64,000 nt of DNA from contig JAJEJD010000020.1 in assembly GCA_022828125.1 (NCBI GenBank), forward strand, positions 186,001 through 250,000, read 5' to 3'. Below the pieces are notes generated by a model that saw only the letters and a list, made by a program, of their open reading frames with translations, searched no databases and was not told where the DNA came from. Positions 8,725-18,282 of this stretch are shown here, piece by piece; within the stretch, counting starts at the first letter, position 1; each line of letters opens with the position of its first letter. Both the position numbers and the translations under genes were made by a program. Origin of the DNA: a bacterium. GTDB taxonomy: Bacteria; UBA8248.

Positions 8725-9612
8725 TCAAGGAAAACACGCCACCTGGAGTGGCGTCGTGAGAAAACATTCACATTTCCCCCCCTTTTCACTCTCCTTGATG
8801 TGGGTTGCCGCCCGCTCGGCCTCCCATTTGCGGCGAAAAAACCCGAAAACAGCCGAACCGCTGCCGCTCATCATGGCCCTCACGGCGCCCTGGCGAACGA
8901 GCATGGCGCACAGGCTGTCAAGTTCCGGGAATCTTGGAAAAACGATTCCCTCCAAATCATTGCCGTATTCATACCTCCCGAGGCGCGCCGGGCCGTTTGT
9001 TTCGTCGAAATCTCGCCCCTCCCGGCCCAGTCTCTCGCGGGACCAGCCATAGACTTCGTGCGTGGACAGAGCCACGGGCGGCTTGACCAGCAGAAACCAG
9101 CCGCTCCTCAGGGCTTCTTTCGCCTCGACCCGCTCGCCCCGCCCCCGGCACACCGCCGCCGGGCCACACAAAAAAAACGGAACGTCCGAACCGACCTGCG
9201 CGGCCACCTCGCAAAGATCCGCCCTGTCCATCCCGAGATTCCAGGCCCGGTTCAGCGCCCAGAGCGCGCCCGCAGCGTTGCCGCTCCCCCCGCCCAGGCC
9301 CGCGCCCGCAGGGATGTTCTTTTTCAGAGAAATGCGCGCTCCGAGCGTTTTTCGTCCCGATGCCGCTCTCAGGGCCCTCGCTGCGCGATACACGATGTTC
9401 TCGCTGCCGCCCGGAACATCATCCCGGTCCGCATACACGAGAATCCTCTTGCCGCCCGGCTCGATGTGAACCTCGTCATACAGCGATACCTGCTGCATCC
9501 ATGTGACGATTTCGTGGTAGCCGTCAGCGCGCAGACCCAAAACCTTGAGACACAGGTTGAGCTTTGCAGGCGTTTTCAAAACCAGGGGTGTGGAAACGTC
9601 TTTGCGGCTCAT
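8725..9612 (-). CDS. ispE: 4-diphosphocytidyl-2-C-methyl-D-erythritol kinase
   Basis: GHMP-family kinase of the MEP isoprenoid pathway; phosphorylates CDP-ME. The chosen ATG gives 295 residues starting MSRKDVSTPLVLKTPAKLNLCLKV. The ATP loop PAGAGLGGGSGNAAGAL and the C-terminal MMSGSGSAVFG are clear. A GTG 24 bases upstream (9636) is an alternative that would overlap the preceding lipoprotein gene by 16 bp; GGGAGG about 12 bases before the ATG does not settle it. The gene follows the LolB/DUF4292-like lipoprotein, recalling lolB-ispE-prs in gammaproteobacteria. Confidence 0.93.
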   Translation of the reverse strand: MSRKDVSTPLVLKTPAKLNLCLKVLGLRADGYHEIVTWMQQVSLYDEVHIEPGGKRILVYADRDDVPGGSENIVYRAARALRAASGRKTLGARISLKKNIPAGAGLGGGSGNAAGALWALNRAWNLGMDRADLCEVAAQVGSDVPFFLCGPAAVCRGRGERVEAKEALRSGWFLLVKPPVALSTHEVYGWSRERLGREGRDFDETNGPARLGRYEYGNDLEGIVFPRFPELDSLCAMLVRQGAVRAMMSGSGSAVFGFFRRKWEAERAATHIKESEKGGKCECFLTTPLQVACFP

Positions 9613-9620
9613 GAGACCGG

Positions 9621-10460
9621 CTATCCTCCCAGCCACAGCGTTCTGGCGCCCCGGGGCGGCTTGAACCGAAACAATTCGTCGGAAAGCGCCGTATCCACCG
9701 CCCCCTCATCGGCGGGATAGGAGATGTGGAGCCGGTTCTTCCCGCCGGGGGCCAGAATCTCCACCTGCGATGGACGCCACACTGTCCCGGCTTTGATAAA
9801 CCCGCCGTAACGAACCACAATCGCTCCCCGCCGCGTGCGAATTTCCATTTTCACCGCATGGAAATCCCGAGGCTCCAGTTCGACCAAACCCGAAACCACC
9901 CCTCCGGCTCCTCTCTTCATCTCGAGCGCATAGACGGAACCCCTCTTTTTCAAAGCGAGATTTTCCTCACCTCCCAGCACGACCGCCCAGTCCCCCAGCA
10001 GGAGCTTGATGAAAATTTCACTGTTCAGCGGGATTCCCAGCATCCCCTCGATCCCCTGCCTGTTCGTCCTGCCCATGTATACCGTGTTCCGCGAGGGGGA
10101 ATAGGCACGAAACGAGGCGCCTCGCGCGACGACGACGACCAGCGGCGTTCCGAACGGAGATAGAGGCTCTATCCGCAGCGAGTCCGGCTTCCTCAGTACC
10201 AGGGCCGCGTGGCCGGCGAACGAACCCTGGGGAACCAGAGGGTTCTCGCCTCCCACCTTCGAGCGCTCGCCGTGGTAGCGCAACTGCATGTATACGGCGC
10301 CGCGATACGCGCGAGGGTATCGCCTTGCTTTGAGTTTGGCGAATATTTCCGTGGGCGACGCATCACGGGGCGGGACCTCCGCGACCTGGCCGGACTGGAG
10401 GAGCGCGCAACCGGCCAGGGCGCAAAACGACACTGCCAGACAAAAACGCAAGGTACGCAA
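9621..10460 (-). CDS. LolB/DUF4292-like outer-membrane lipoprotein
   Basis: The 279-residue protein has a signal peptide with lipobox LAGC (about residues 15-18). The mature part is rich in beta strands (AYRGAVYMQLRY, SLRIEPLSPFGTP, FRAYSPSRNTVYMGR) and resembles the LolA/LolB-like fold that carries or inserts lipoproteins. Its place just before ispE also matches lolB in gammaproteobacteria. Sequence alone does not prove LolB function; DUF4292 proteins of delta-like lineages are the closest match I can suggest. The TPR lipoprotein gene lies 85 bp upstream, so the two could act together at the outer membrane. Confidence 0.65.
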   Translation of the reverse strand: MRTLRFCLAVSFCALAGCALLQSGQVAEVPPRDASPTEIFAKLKARRYPRAYRGAVYMQLRYHGERSKVGGENPLVPQGSFAGHAALVLRKPDSLRIEPLSPFGTPLVVVVARGASFRAYSPSRNTVYMGRTNRQGIEGMLGIPLNSEIFIKLLLGDWAVVLGGEENLALKKRGSVYALEMKRGAGGVVSGLVELEPRDFHAVKMEIRTRRGAIVVRYGGFIKAGTVWRPSQVEILAPGGKNRLHISYPADEGAVDTALSDELFRFKPPRGARTLWLGG

Positions 10461-10545
10461 GAATCAAATGTCCCTGGTGAGAGGAGTCGAGATAATCCGG
10501 GCGGGAGCCGGCAGACGCGCCAAATGCGCAAATAATCAAATTTCC

Positions 10546-12285
10546 CTACATGAGGGGCTTTTTCTCTTCTGGAAGATGTTTTTGAATCTTTTCCTTCAGT
10601 TTTTCGTTTTTCGGGTCAGCCTCGGCGGCGCGCTTCCAGTGCAGGAGCGCTTTTTTCACATCATGCAGGGCGAGGTATATATCGCCCAGGTGATCCAGGA
10701 TGACGGCGTCCTTGGGCAGCTTCGTCGCCGCGTGCTGCACCTTCACGAGCGCTTCCTTGAAGCGGCCCTGACGGTAGTAGACCCACCCGATGCTGTCGAG
10801 AAAAGCGGCGTTTTCCGGCTCGATCGCCAAGGCGCGGTTCAGGAGTTTTTCCGCTTCGTCCAGGTTCTTGTCGAGTTCGGAGAACATATAGCCCAACAAG
10901 TTCAGGGCGTTGGCGTGTTTTGGATTTATCTGAATGATTTTTCTCGCAGCCGCCTCCACGTCGTCCCAACGCTCCAGCTCGTAAAAAGCCGAGGCGAGAG
11001 CATACAAATAACCCTCCCGGTCGGGTTCGATCTTCACCGCTCGCTGAAGATGGGGCAGAGCTTCGGCGAACTTCTTTTGCCGCGACAACGACAAGCCGCG
11101 CGTATAGTGCACCCGTCCTTCCTCGGGATGGTGCTTTACGGCTCTATCCAGAACTTCGCTCACTTTCTTCCATTTTTCCTGGTCGATGTACAACCAGGCG
11201 AGCTGGATGTGCCCGTCCAGCGACTTGGGCAACAGAGACAACAATTCGAGAAGCTCCTCCTCGGCGCGCTCATATTGCTTCAACTCTTCGTAAATCCTCG
11301 CGACGTACTTGCGAACCATCTCGTCTTTCGGATTTCGCGCCAGGACGAATCGAAATTCCCGAAGCGCATCCTGGTATTCTTTTTGATCGAAGTTCAAAAA
11401 ACCGAGGGTGCGGTGAACACGCACGTTGTCGGGTTCCTCCGACCCGAGCGCTTTGAACTCTTCCAGAGCCTGCTTCATATCCTTCTTGCGGATATAGAGC
11501 TGTCCCAGGCGAGAGCGAATGAGCCGGTTGTCGGGTTCGTTTTTTTGCGCTTTCTTGTAGGTTTCTTCCGCTTCGTCGAATTTTTCCTGCGCCTCATAGA
11601 GCCTGGCGAGCAGGAGCATTCCGCGCGTGAACTTCGGTTGTCTCTCTAGGATATGGGAAATTTCCTTCTCCGCCTCGGCGTATCTTTTCAAGCCCGCATA
11701 GGCTTGCGCGAGATTGAACCTGCCGAGTATGGGTCGTTCCCCCGACTTGACGAGAGCCTCCAGCGTCTCCGCGGCTTCGGAGTACTTGCCCAAATCCAGG
11801 TAGACGCTGCCCAGGAGCAGGCGCGTTTCCTGGTGATCGGGACTCATTTCCAGCAACTCGTTATAAGTGGCGACGGCCTTCCCCAGTTTCGTTCGCGAAG
11901 CGTATATGCCTCCCAGAACGAAGTGCGCCTCGAGGTTCTTTGCATCCTGCGCCGTCGCCTTGAGAGCGAATTTTTCGGCCTCGGCCAGCTTCCCCCGACG
12001 AACGAGAAGCGACGCCAGACGAGTCGACAAGAAAGAGGAGTCCGGATTGTTCTCGACGGCCTGGAGATAAGACGTCTCCGCATCTTTGAGGTTTCCGTCC
12101 AGTTCTTCGCGGTAGCCGGCGATGAAGTGGAAATAGGACTTCGAAGCTACCTTTACTTCGTCTGAAAGCGGACGCAGCTTGACTAAGGGCGCAGGCGCTT
12201 CAGGCTTCACCTCGGGCTCCAGGGGCGCGCATCCCGCCAGGATCAGGGCGAAGGGCAATATCATCTTGCCGTAGAATTTCATCAT
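10546..12285 (-). CDS. TPR-repeat lipoprotein
   Basis: 579 residues from the ATG at 12285, which lies 9 bases after GGAGAGG and produces a proper lipoprotein signal (MMKFYGKMILPFALILAGC). An in-frame extension to 12420 lacks a signal and is unlikely. After a short Pro-rich linker the protein is almost wholly tetratricopeptide repeats, at least ten units (for example AEAEKFALKATAQDAKNLEAH, EAETLEALVKSGERP-type helices) up to about residue 560. Such proteins act as scaffolds. It sits upstream of the LolB-like gene and ispE. The specific partner is unknown. Confidence 0.85.
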   Translation of the reverse strand: MMKFYGKMILPFALILAGCAPLEPEVKPEAPAPLVKLRPLSDEVKVASKSYFHFIAGYREELDGNLKDAETSYLQAVENNPDSSFLSTRLASLLVRRGKLAEAEKFALKATAQDAKNLEAHFVLGGIYASRTKLGKAVATYNELLEMSPDHQETRLLLGSVYLDLGKYSEAAETLEALVKSGERPILGRFNLAQAYAGLKRYAEAEKEISHILERQPKFTRGMLLLARLYEAQEKFDEAEETYKKAQKNEPDNRLIRSRLGQLYIRKKDMKQALEEFKALGSEEPDNVRVHRTLGFLNFDQKEYQDALREFRFVLARNPKDEMVRKYVARIYEELKQYERAEEELLELLSLLPKSLDGHIQLAWLYIDQEKWKKVSEVLDRAVKHHPEEGRVHYTRGLSLSRQKKFAEALPHLQRAVKIEPDREGYLYALASAFYELERWDDVEAAARKIIQINPKHANALNLLGYMFSELDKNLDEAEKLLNRALAIEPENAAFLDSIGWVYYRQGRFKEALVKVQHAATKLPKDAVILDHLGDIYLALHDVKKALLHWKRAAEADPKNEKLKEKIQKHLPEEKKPLM

Positions 12286-12325
12286 AAAGTGCGACCTCTC
12301 CAAGAATTTCTCGCGCCGGATATTA

Positions 12326-12823
12326 TCATAATTTGGATTTTCCATGCGCACGAATATGGAAGATGAGTTTTTCCGCCGCCCGGCGTAATTGCTCATCCCC
12401 CATATCGGCGATGGCGTCACCTATCGCGGCTTCATCGCCCGAGGAAATCGGCGTCGCTTTCCTGGAATACGCCGCCGGTTCACCCTCCTCGTCGTCATTG
12501 TCGAACGCAAGGCCCTCGTTGGAAATCCTGAAGCGAATCTCCTCGATACGGGAATCCTCCATGTGCTCGTTGATCCTCGCGAGCAAATCCTGCTTTCTGA
12601 GCTCGAGTTCATACAGCCAGCTCGAGTCGGCGACCTCCACGTGGAGGCAACCCTTCCTGATAGATACCGGCCGCGCCGCCCGAGAGATGCCCTCCCCCAC
12701 GGCCCTGGGCCAGATGCGGAACACGAAATTCCTGGCCAGCCGCTTGCCCCAGGGTTCCTTCCGGCGCAATTCCCTCAGGATGGATTCGAATCTCCTGGGC
12801 TTCGAGAAGGGCCGTTTACTCAT
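12326..12823 (-). CDS. DciA-like protein (DUF721)
   Basis: 165 residues with the DUF721 core: a basic N-terminus, WPRAVGEGISRAARPVSIRKGCLHVEVADSSWLYELELRKQDLLARIN (about residues 38-85). In bacteria without DnaC or DnaI, DciA proteins bind and help load DnaB; this window encodes DnaB about 10 kb away on the same strand. The C-terminal part after residue 100 is acidic and not conserved. The start overlaps the plsC stop by 8 bp, so the two are probably translationally coupled. Confidence 0.75.
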   Translation of the reverse strand: MSKRPFSKPRRFESILRELRRKEPWGKRLARNFVFRIWPRAVGEGISRAARPVSIRKGCLHVEVADSSWLYELELRKQDLLARINEHMEDSRIEEIRFRISNEGLAFDNDDEEGEPAAYSRKATPISSGDEAAIGDAIADMGDEQLRRAAEKLIFHIRAHGKSKL

Positions 12824-13514
12824 CCGGAGCGCCCTTTTTCGCGGGGCTCTCGGCGATTCTCCCGTTTTGCAGTTCCCCGATGGCCGTCATCACGCTGTCG
12901 ATGATCTTCTGACTCGCCTCTTTCGTGTTGACGATCGCATACGCATCGCTCAAATCCATCGGCGCGCCGAACCGCAACTCGACCTTCGTTCCCGGGCGAG
13001 GGATGGTCTTGCCCACCGGAATCACCCGGTCCGTCCCCTTGATAGATACGGGGACGACCGTGGGGGTGGTGTTCCTCACGATGCGGCCCACCATGCGGTT
13101 TCCCCGCAGGAGCTGCCCGTCGCGGCTGCGCGTGCCCTCGGGGTAGAGGATGACCTTCCCCTCTTTGATGTATTCCTCGATCATGCGGATGGATTTCCTG
13201 TCCGCTCCGCCGCGCTTGATGGGGAAACCCCGCCATTTGTGCAGTATCCACCCCACGACGGGGATGTCGAACAACTCTTCCTTGCCCGCTTGGCGAAGCA
13301 GTTCTTTCGGATATTTCGAATAGATGGCCCAGGGGATCACCAGGACGTCGAGGGCGGAGACATGATTGCTCAGGAAGAGGATGTTCCCCCCCGGCGGGAT
13401 GTTTTCCATCCCGGTGATTTTCATTTTGGTGAACAGGCGCACCAGAAGACCCACGAAGCCGCGCCCCAGCCGTATCATCACCCGTTCGCTCAATGGACCC
13501 GTACCGGCGATCAC
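12816..13514 (-). CDS. plsC: 1-acyl-sn-glycerol-3-phosphate acyltransferase
   Basis: Adds the second acyl chain to lysophosphatidic acid at the inner membrane. The 232 residues carry the catalytic NHVSALD (HX4D) motif, GFPIKRGGADR, and YPEGTRSRDG. GTG start at 13514 with GGGAG nine bases upstream; an ATG 12 codons later is an alternative. Overlaps the DciA-like gene. Divergent from the phosphomannomutase gene across a 240-bp gap, which contains a short inverted repeat GTCCG-CAAA-CGGAC but no gene. Confidence 0.92.
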   Translation of the reverse strand: MIAGTGPLSERVMIRLGRGFVGLLVRLFTKMKITGMENIPPGGNILFLSNHVSALDVLVIPWAIYSKYPKELLRQAGKEELFDIPVVGWILHKWRGFPIKRGGADRKSIRMIEEYIKEGKVILYPEGTRSRDGQLLRGNRMVGRIVRNTTPTVVPVSIKGTDRVIPVGKTIPRPGTKVELRFGAPMDLSDAYAIVNTKEASQKIIDSVMTAIGELQNGRIAESPAKKGAPDE

Positions 13515-13754
13515 CCCGAAAATCTCCCGCCACGTAGAGATGAAAGTTTATGGAATTTCATGGTTTTCAATGGCCGAACCACCCAGAAGGCGCAGGGCGC
13601 AACTGTCCGCAAACGGACGGAAGCACATTATACCCCCTCACGATGGAGAAGAACAAAGGGCGGGATGGAAAAATGAGGTTGCCCGGCGAAGAAGGGGGTG
13701 CAATAATTCGCCCGCCTTGCAGGGAAATGACCATCCGCCCGATGGGAGTCTTGC

Positions 13755-15134
13755 GTGTCCGGCATCAACCCGCTGATCTTCAGGGAATACGACATTCGCG
13801 GCGTGGTGGGAAAAGACCTCACCACCGGGATCGTCGAGACCATCGGCGGCGCGCTCGGCACGCACCTGGGCGGCGCGCAGGGGGCCGCCATCGCCGTCGG
13901 GCGCGACAACCGCTTCTCCTCCCCCGATTTCTACGATGCGCTCCAAAGGGGCCTCACCGCCGCAGGCTGCCACGTCATCGGAATCGGCATGGTGCCCACC
14001 CCGGTGGTTTCCTTCGCGACGCACCACCTCGACGTGGCGGGCGCCGTACAGATCACGGGATCGCACAACCCCCCTGAGTTCAACGGCTTCAAGATCACCC
14101 GCGGGCGCGAGGCGATTCACGGCGCGGAAATCCAGGAGATACGGAAAATCATCGAGGAGGGCCGAATCCACCGGTCCGGGGCGCGGGGCGCGTTCACAGA
14201 AGTCGACATCAGGCCCCGATACATCGAGCGGGCCTCTCAGGACCTGGCGCTCTCAAGGCCCGTCAAGGTGGTCGTGGATGCGGGGAACGGGGTCGGCGGC
14301 ACGGTGGCGCCCCAGGTGTTGAGAAAAATCGGCGCCGAGGTGGTGGAACTCTTCACAGAGCCCGACGCCTCCTACCCCAACCACCACCCTGACCCCACGG
14401 TGCCGGAAAACCTCGAATCCCTGATAGCGAAAGTCCGGGAAACGGGCGCCGAAGCGGGAATCGGCCTGGACGGCGACGGCGACCGCATCGGCGCGGTGGA
14501 CGCCACGGGCAGGATCATCTGGGGGGACGAGCTGCTCATGCTGCTCGCGGCGCCTATCCTGGCGCGAAGCCCCGGCGAGGCCATCGTCTTCGACGTGAAG
14601 TGCTCATCGCGCCTGGCCCACGCCGTGAAGCGGATGGGCGGGCGTCCTGTGATGAGCGCCACGGGCCACTCGCTCGTGCGCGCCAAGATCGTGGAGGAGA
14701 AGGCCCCCCTGGGCGGCGAACTCTCCGGCCACATCTTCTTCGTGGACGGCTATCTCGGCTATGACGACGCCATCTACACCGCCGCCAGGCTCCTGCACCT
14801 TCTTTGCGATTCGGGCGAAACGCTCGCCGAACGGGTATCTGAAATCCCCACGTCGGTCTCCACGCCCGAGATCAGGGTCGCGTGTCCGGACGAGGAGAAA
14901 TTCCAGATCGTCGAAAACTTAAAAAATCACTTCAAGAATATCTATGAAACCATTGAAGTAGATGGGGCGCGCATCAATTTCGATAAAGGCTGGGGACTCA
15001 TCCGAGCCTCGAACACCCAGCCCGTGCTCGTCATGCGTTTCGAGGCGCTCGATGAACCCTCCCTGCGCGCGTACCAGAGCGAAGTATACGAAGAGATAAA
15101 AAAATATCCCGCCGTCGCCCTGCCGGATGCGTAG
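13755..15134 (+). CDS. algC: Phosphomannomutase/phosphoglucomutase
   Basis: Converts mannose-6-P to mannose-1-P (and usually glucose-6-P to glucose-1-P) for sugar nucleotides. The 459-residue protein has the four-domain layout: N-terminal REYDIRG, catalytic serine loop TGSHNPPEFNG (about residues 96-106), metal loop GLDGDGDRIG (about 238-247), sugar loop GGELSGHIFF, and phosphate-binding RASNTQPVLVMRFEA. GTG start with GGGAG upstream. The stop overlaps the next gene by 8 bp; with manC two genes on, the pathway to GDP-mannose is present. Confidence 0.93.
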   Translation: MSGINPLIFREYDIRGVVGKDLTTGIVETIGGALGTHLGGAQGAAIAVGRDNRFSSPDFYDALQRGLTAAGCHVIGIGMVPTPVVSFATHHLDVAGAVQITGSHNPPEFNGFKITRGREAIHGAEIQEIRKIIEEGRIHRSGARGAFTEVDIRPRYIERASQDLALSRPVKVVVDAGNGVGGTVAPQVLRKIGAEVVELFTEPDASYPNHHPDPTVPENLESLIAKVRETGAEAGIGLDGDGDRIGAVDATGRIIWGDELLMLLAAPILARSPGEAIVFDVKCSSRLAHAVKRMGGRPVMSATGHSLVRAKIVEEKAPLGGELSGHIFFVDGYLGYDDAIYTAARLLHLLCDSGETLAERVSEIPTSVSTPEIRVACPDEEKFQIVENLKNHFKNIYETIEVDGARINFDKGWGLIRASNTQPVLVMRFEALDEPSLRAYQSEVYEEIKKYPAVALPDA

Positions 15135-15714
15135 TCTCCGCGCGCTCTACGAGTGGGTGCTTAGCTGGGCGGATTCGCGCTACGCCCTGCCCGTCCTCAT
15201 CGTCGTATCGGCGACGGAATCCGTATTCTTCCCCATACCGCCGGACCCGCTTCTCATGGCCCTGGCCCTCGCCAGGCCGCAAAGAGCGTATCTCTACGCC
15301 GCCGTCTGCTCGGCGTCTTCCGTCCTGGGCGGCGCACTGGGCTACTTTATTGGCTTTTACCTCCTGAAAAGCGTCGGCGAGCCCATCATCGCCTTCTACG
15401 GCGTGGCGGACAAATACCAGATCGTCCAGGAATACTACCGCGCCTATGACGCCTGGGCAGTCGGGATCGCGGGCTTTACGCCGATACCCTACAAAGTGTT
15501 CACGATTTCGGCGGGCGCGTTCGAGATCGATTTTCTCGTTTTCCTCATCGCGTCGGCCTTGAGCCGTTCGGCGCGCTTTTTCATCGAGGCCGCGCTCATC
15601 CACCGTTTCGGCCCGCCGATAAGAAGTTTCATCGATCGCTACTTTAATTTATTGACCATCCTCTTTATCGTATTGCTTTTGGGCGGTTTTCTCCTGTTCA
15701 AAGGAATCTTTTAG
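15127..15714 (+). CDS. VTT-domain membrane protein (YqaA/DedA-like)
   Basis: 195 residues with about five hydrophobic segments. The re-entrant motif region SATESVFFPIPPDPLLMALA (about 29-48) and GFTPIPYKVFTISAGAF (about 113-129) are typical of the SNARE-associated/VTT (DedA, YqaA) family. DedA proteins are known to move lipids, including undecaprenyl phosphate, across the membrane. Here it lies inside an operon with phosphomannomutase, manC and the undecaprenyl-diphosphatase uppP, so a part in lipid-carrier recycling is a fair inference. Confidence 0.82.
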   Translation: MRSLRALYEWVLSWADSRYALPVLIVVSATESVFFPIPPDPLLMALALARPQRAYLYAAVCSASSVLGGALGYFIGFYLLKSVGEPIIAFYGVADKYQIVQEYYRAYDAWAVGIAGFTPIPYKVFTISAGAFEIDFLVFLIASALSRSARFFIEAALIHRFGPPIRSFIDRYFNLLTILFIVLLLGGFLLFKGIF

Positions 15715-16829
15715 TGGCCGGACGGAAAACGACCCCCATGTGGACGGTCATCATGGCGGGAGGCGTGGGAATGCGCTTCTGGCCGGTGAGCAGAAAGTCG
15801 AAGCCCAAGCAGTTCCTGCCACCGGGCGGGGGGATTCCGCCGAAAAACGCAGGCCCCACGCTGCTCGAAATGACGCTGGGGCGCGCCCGCGGCCTCGCGC
15901 CGCCCGAACGGACGCTCGTCATGGCTTCGGCGTCGCACCGGAAATTTTTGAGAAATCTCGATATCCCCAAAGGCAACGTCGTCTATGAGCCGGAGCCTAA
16001 AAATACCGCGCCCTGCCTCGGCCTGGCGGCGCGCCTCGTCGAATCGAGAGAACCGGGTGCGACGATGTGCGCCCTGCCCGCAGACCAGTTCATCGCGAAG
16101 ACACGGGAGTTCCGAAAAATCATCAAGGCGGGCGCGCATCTGGCTAGCGCGGGTGGGGCCATCGTGTCGCTCGGGCTGACGCCGCATACGCCCGATACCG
16201 GCTTCGGCTACATCGAACGCGGCCGGCGCATCACGAGGCCGGACGAAATCGAGGCGTTCCGCGCAAAGAAGTTTATTGAAAAACCCCCGCTCGCACGGGC
16301 CAGGCGGTATGCGGCCTCCGGGAAACACTATTGGAACAGCGGCATTTTCATCTCGAAGGCCGCTCACCTTATCGATGAACTGGAAGCCCACCAACCCCGG
16401 CTGAGCGAACTTTTGAGCCGGGCGGGGTCCGCATTTGACAAGCGCGACGCCGCCTCTTTCGCGAAATTATGGGAGAAGTGCGAATACATCAGCATCGATC
16501 ATGGGGTGATGGAGCGAACGCGCCGCCTCATCGTCTTGCCGGCCGATGTCGGCTGGAGCGATCTGGGCACATGGCCAGCTCTTCGAGGCGTATTGCCGCG
16601 CGATGAGGCCGGCAACGTCTGGATGCTGCCCAAGGGAGGCAAGGCTGAATCCATCGACGCGAAGAACCTCATCGTCCGCTCGAACAAGAAGTTCATCGCG
16701 GCACTCGGGGTCGAGGACGTCATCGTCGTCGAGACGGACGACGCGCTGCTCATCTGTTCAGTTGAGAACGCGGAAAAAATCGGCAAGATGGTCAAGAACC
16801 TCGGGCAAAAAGGCGGTCGATTCCTGTGA
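15714..16829 (+). CDS. manC: Mannose-1-phosphate guanylyltransferase
   Basis: Makes GDP-mannose from GTP and mannose-1-P. The 371-residue protein has the nucleotidyltransferase signature MAGGVGMRFWPVSRKSKPKQFL, the substrate motif FIEKPP, YYWNSGIF-like HYWNSGIFI, and DVGWSDLGTW. It lacks the C-terminal cupin phosphomannose isomerase domain of bifunctional AlgA-type enzymes. The GTG start shares one base with the preceding TAG, indicating translational coupling. uppP starts 21 bp downstream. Confidence 0.93.
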   Translation: MAGRKTTPMWTVIMAGGVGMRFWPVSRKSKPKQFLPPGGGIPPKNAGPTLLEMTLGRARGLAPPERTLVMASASHRKFLRNLDIPKGNVVYEPEPKNTAPCLGLAARLVESREPGATMCALPADQFIAKTREFRKIIKAGAHLASAGGAIVSLGLTPHTPDTGFGYIERGRRITRPDEIEAFRAKKFIEKPPLARARRYAASGKHYWNSGIFISKAAHLIDELEAHQPRLSELLSRAGSAFDKRDAASFAKLWEKCEYISIDHGVMERTRRLIVLPADVGWSDLGTWPALRGVLPRDEAGNVWMLPKGGKAESIDAKNLIVRSNKKFIAALGVEDVIVVETDDALLICSVENAEKIGKMVKNLGQKGGRFL

Positions 16830-16850
16830 ACCATCCACCGGAGGGCTGAC

Positions 16851-17657
16851 ATGCTCTGGGAACACGCCTTCATTCTCGGCGTCCTCCAAGGCCTCACCGA
16901 GTTCCTGCCGGTCAGCAGTTCGGGGCATCTCGTTCTGGGCCAGAGCATTCTGGGGCTGAAAGAACCCGAATTGTTCTTCGACGTCCTGCTCCACGTCGGC
17001 ACGCTCGCCGCCGTCCTCATCTTCTACGGAAAGGACCTCTGGCGCATCGTGCGGGGGTGGTGCGCATCCCTGGCGGGCGGAGATTCAAATAAGGGCGCGG
17101 CCAGAACGGGCTGGCTCCTGATTCTCGGCTCGGTTCCCGCGGGACTCGTGGGCGTTTTTCTGGGTGACCTGGTCGAGCAGATGTTCGCATCACCCAGGCT
17201 CGCCGCCTGCGCGCTGCTCGTGACGGGCGGTATCTTATGCCTGAGCGAGCCCAAAGAAGGCGCGGGCCGGGAGGAAGCGCAGATGACGGCTAAAGACGCC
17301 CTCATCATCGGCATATTCCAGGCGTTCGCGATCATACCGGGAATCTCGCGCTCGGGCGCCACCATCGCCGCTGCCCTCATGCGCGGCGTGGCGCGCGAAC
17401 AGGCCGCGCGCTTCAGCTTCCTGTTATCGGTGCCCGCGATCCTGGGCGCATTCGCGCTCAAGGTGAAAGACCTCGAAGGCCCGCTCGGCGAGAAGCTGCT
17501 CCCCTACGCCGTCGGCGCGCTCGCAGCAGCAGTCGTGGGCGCCGTCGCCCTAGGCTGGCTCATCCGGCTCGTGCGGGGAGGCAATCTGGCGCGCTTTCGC
17601 TACTACTGCTGGGGCGCGGGCGCACTGGCCCTCCTCTACCTGTTCACTGCGGGTTAG
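16851..17657 (+). CDS. uppP: Undecaprenyl-diphosphatase
   Basis: BacA/UppP integral membrane enzyme that dephosphorylates undecaprenyl diphosphate, recycling the carrier for cell-wall and surface polysaccharide; also gives bacitracin resistance. The 268 residues show the paired catalytic motifs GLTEFLPVSSSGHLVLG (about 12-28) and PGISRSGATIAAALMRG (about 163-179) plus eight hydrophobic segments. Last gene of the plus operon; the convergent NIPSNAP gene ends 10 bp later. Confidence 0.96.
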   Translation: MLWEHAFILGVLQGLTEFLPVSSSGHLVLGQSILGLKEPELFFDVLLHVGTLAAVLIFYGKDLWRIVRGWCASLAGGDSNKGAARTGWLLILGSVPAGLVGVFLGDLVEQMFASPRLAACALLVTGGILCLSEPKEGAGREEAQMTAKDALIIGIFQAFAIIPGISRSGATIAAALMRGVAREQAARFSFLLSVPAILGAFALKVKDLEGPLGEKLLPYAVGALAAAVVGAVALGWLIRLVRGGNLARFRYYCWGAGALALLYLFTAG

Positions 17658-17667
17658 CGACGCTCGC

Positions 17668-18282
17668 CTAATGCATGGGTGAAAACGAAGAGGGCACCCA
17701 GATTTCGGAATTCTGCGACTCCAGGAACGGACGCGAGCCCGGAGGCCAGTTCGGCAACTCATGCGCTTTCTTGCGGATCTCTGCGCGGTGGTTCATGTCC
17801 TCATACGCCCAGACGTGGATCCACTGGTTGAGCGGCCCCACGTCGGTCATGAAGAGCGCCGCCAGCGGGGAGAGTTCTTCCCGCGCCGCGATGTGCTCGG
17901 TCCAGCGGCTGAGGACCTCGCCCGTCTTGCCGGGCTGTACGGTGTAGGTTCTGAACTCATACACGCTGCCGTAGGCTCCCAAGCGCGGTTCGGGCCGGAA
18001 CGGGGGCGCCGCCATGACCACGCTCTCCTGTTCGAGAATCAGATGCCCGTTGGGCGGCGGCCACCAGTCCATCGACATCGTCTTCGTGCGCACCTCGGCG
18101 CGGTGATCCAGACTCTCGTACTGCCAGATGTGCCTGATGCGGTTCAGGTCCCCGACCTCGGTATGGAAGAATCCCATGATCGGAGAGACTTCGTTTCTCT
18201 TGTCGATGACTTTTGCGAAATTCTCCTCGAACTCGGCCACGCCGCCGACGGTGAGCCTATAAGTGCGCATTTCGTATATCAT
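17668..18282 (-). CDS. NIPSNAP family protein, two domains
   Basis: 204 residues made of two NIPSNAP (dimeric alpha-beta barrel) copies. Copy 1 (about 1-98) has MIYEMRTYRLTVGGVAEFEENF and IRHIWQYESLDHRAEVR; copy 2 (about 106-204) has YEFRTYTVQPGKTGEVLSRW and IHVWAYEDMNHRAEIRKKA. Biochemical roles of bacterial NIPSNAP proteins are poorly known. It is divergent from an MFS transporter gene. Function not assigned. Confidence 0.85.
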   Translation of the reverse strand: MIYEMRTYRLTVGGVAEFEENFAKVIDKRNEVSPIMGFFHTEVGDLNRIRHIWQYESLDHRAEVRTKTMSMDWWPPPNGHLILEQESVVMAAPPFRPEPRLGAYGSVYEFRTYTVQPGKTGEVLSRWTEHIAAREELSPLAALFMTDVGPLNQWIHVWAYEDMNHRAEIRKKAHELPNWPPGSRPFLESQNSEIWVPSSFSPMH

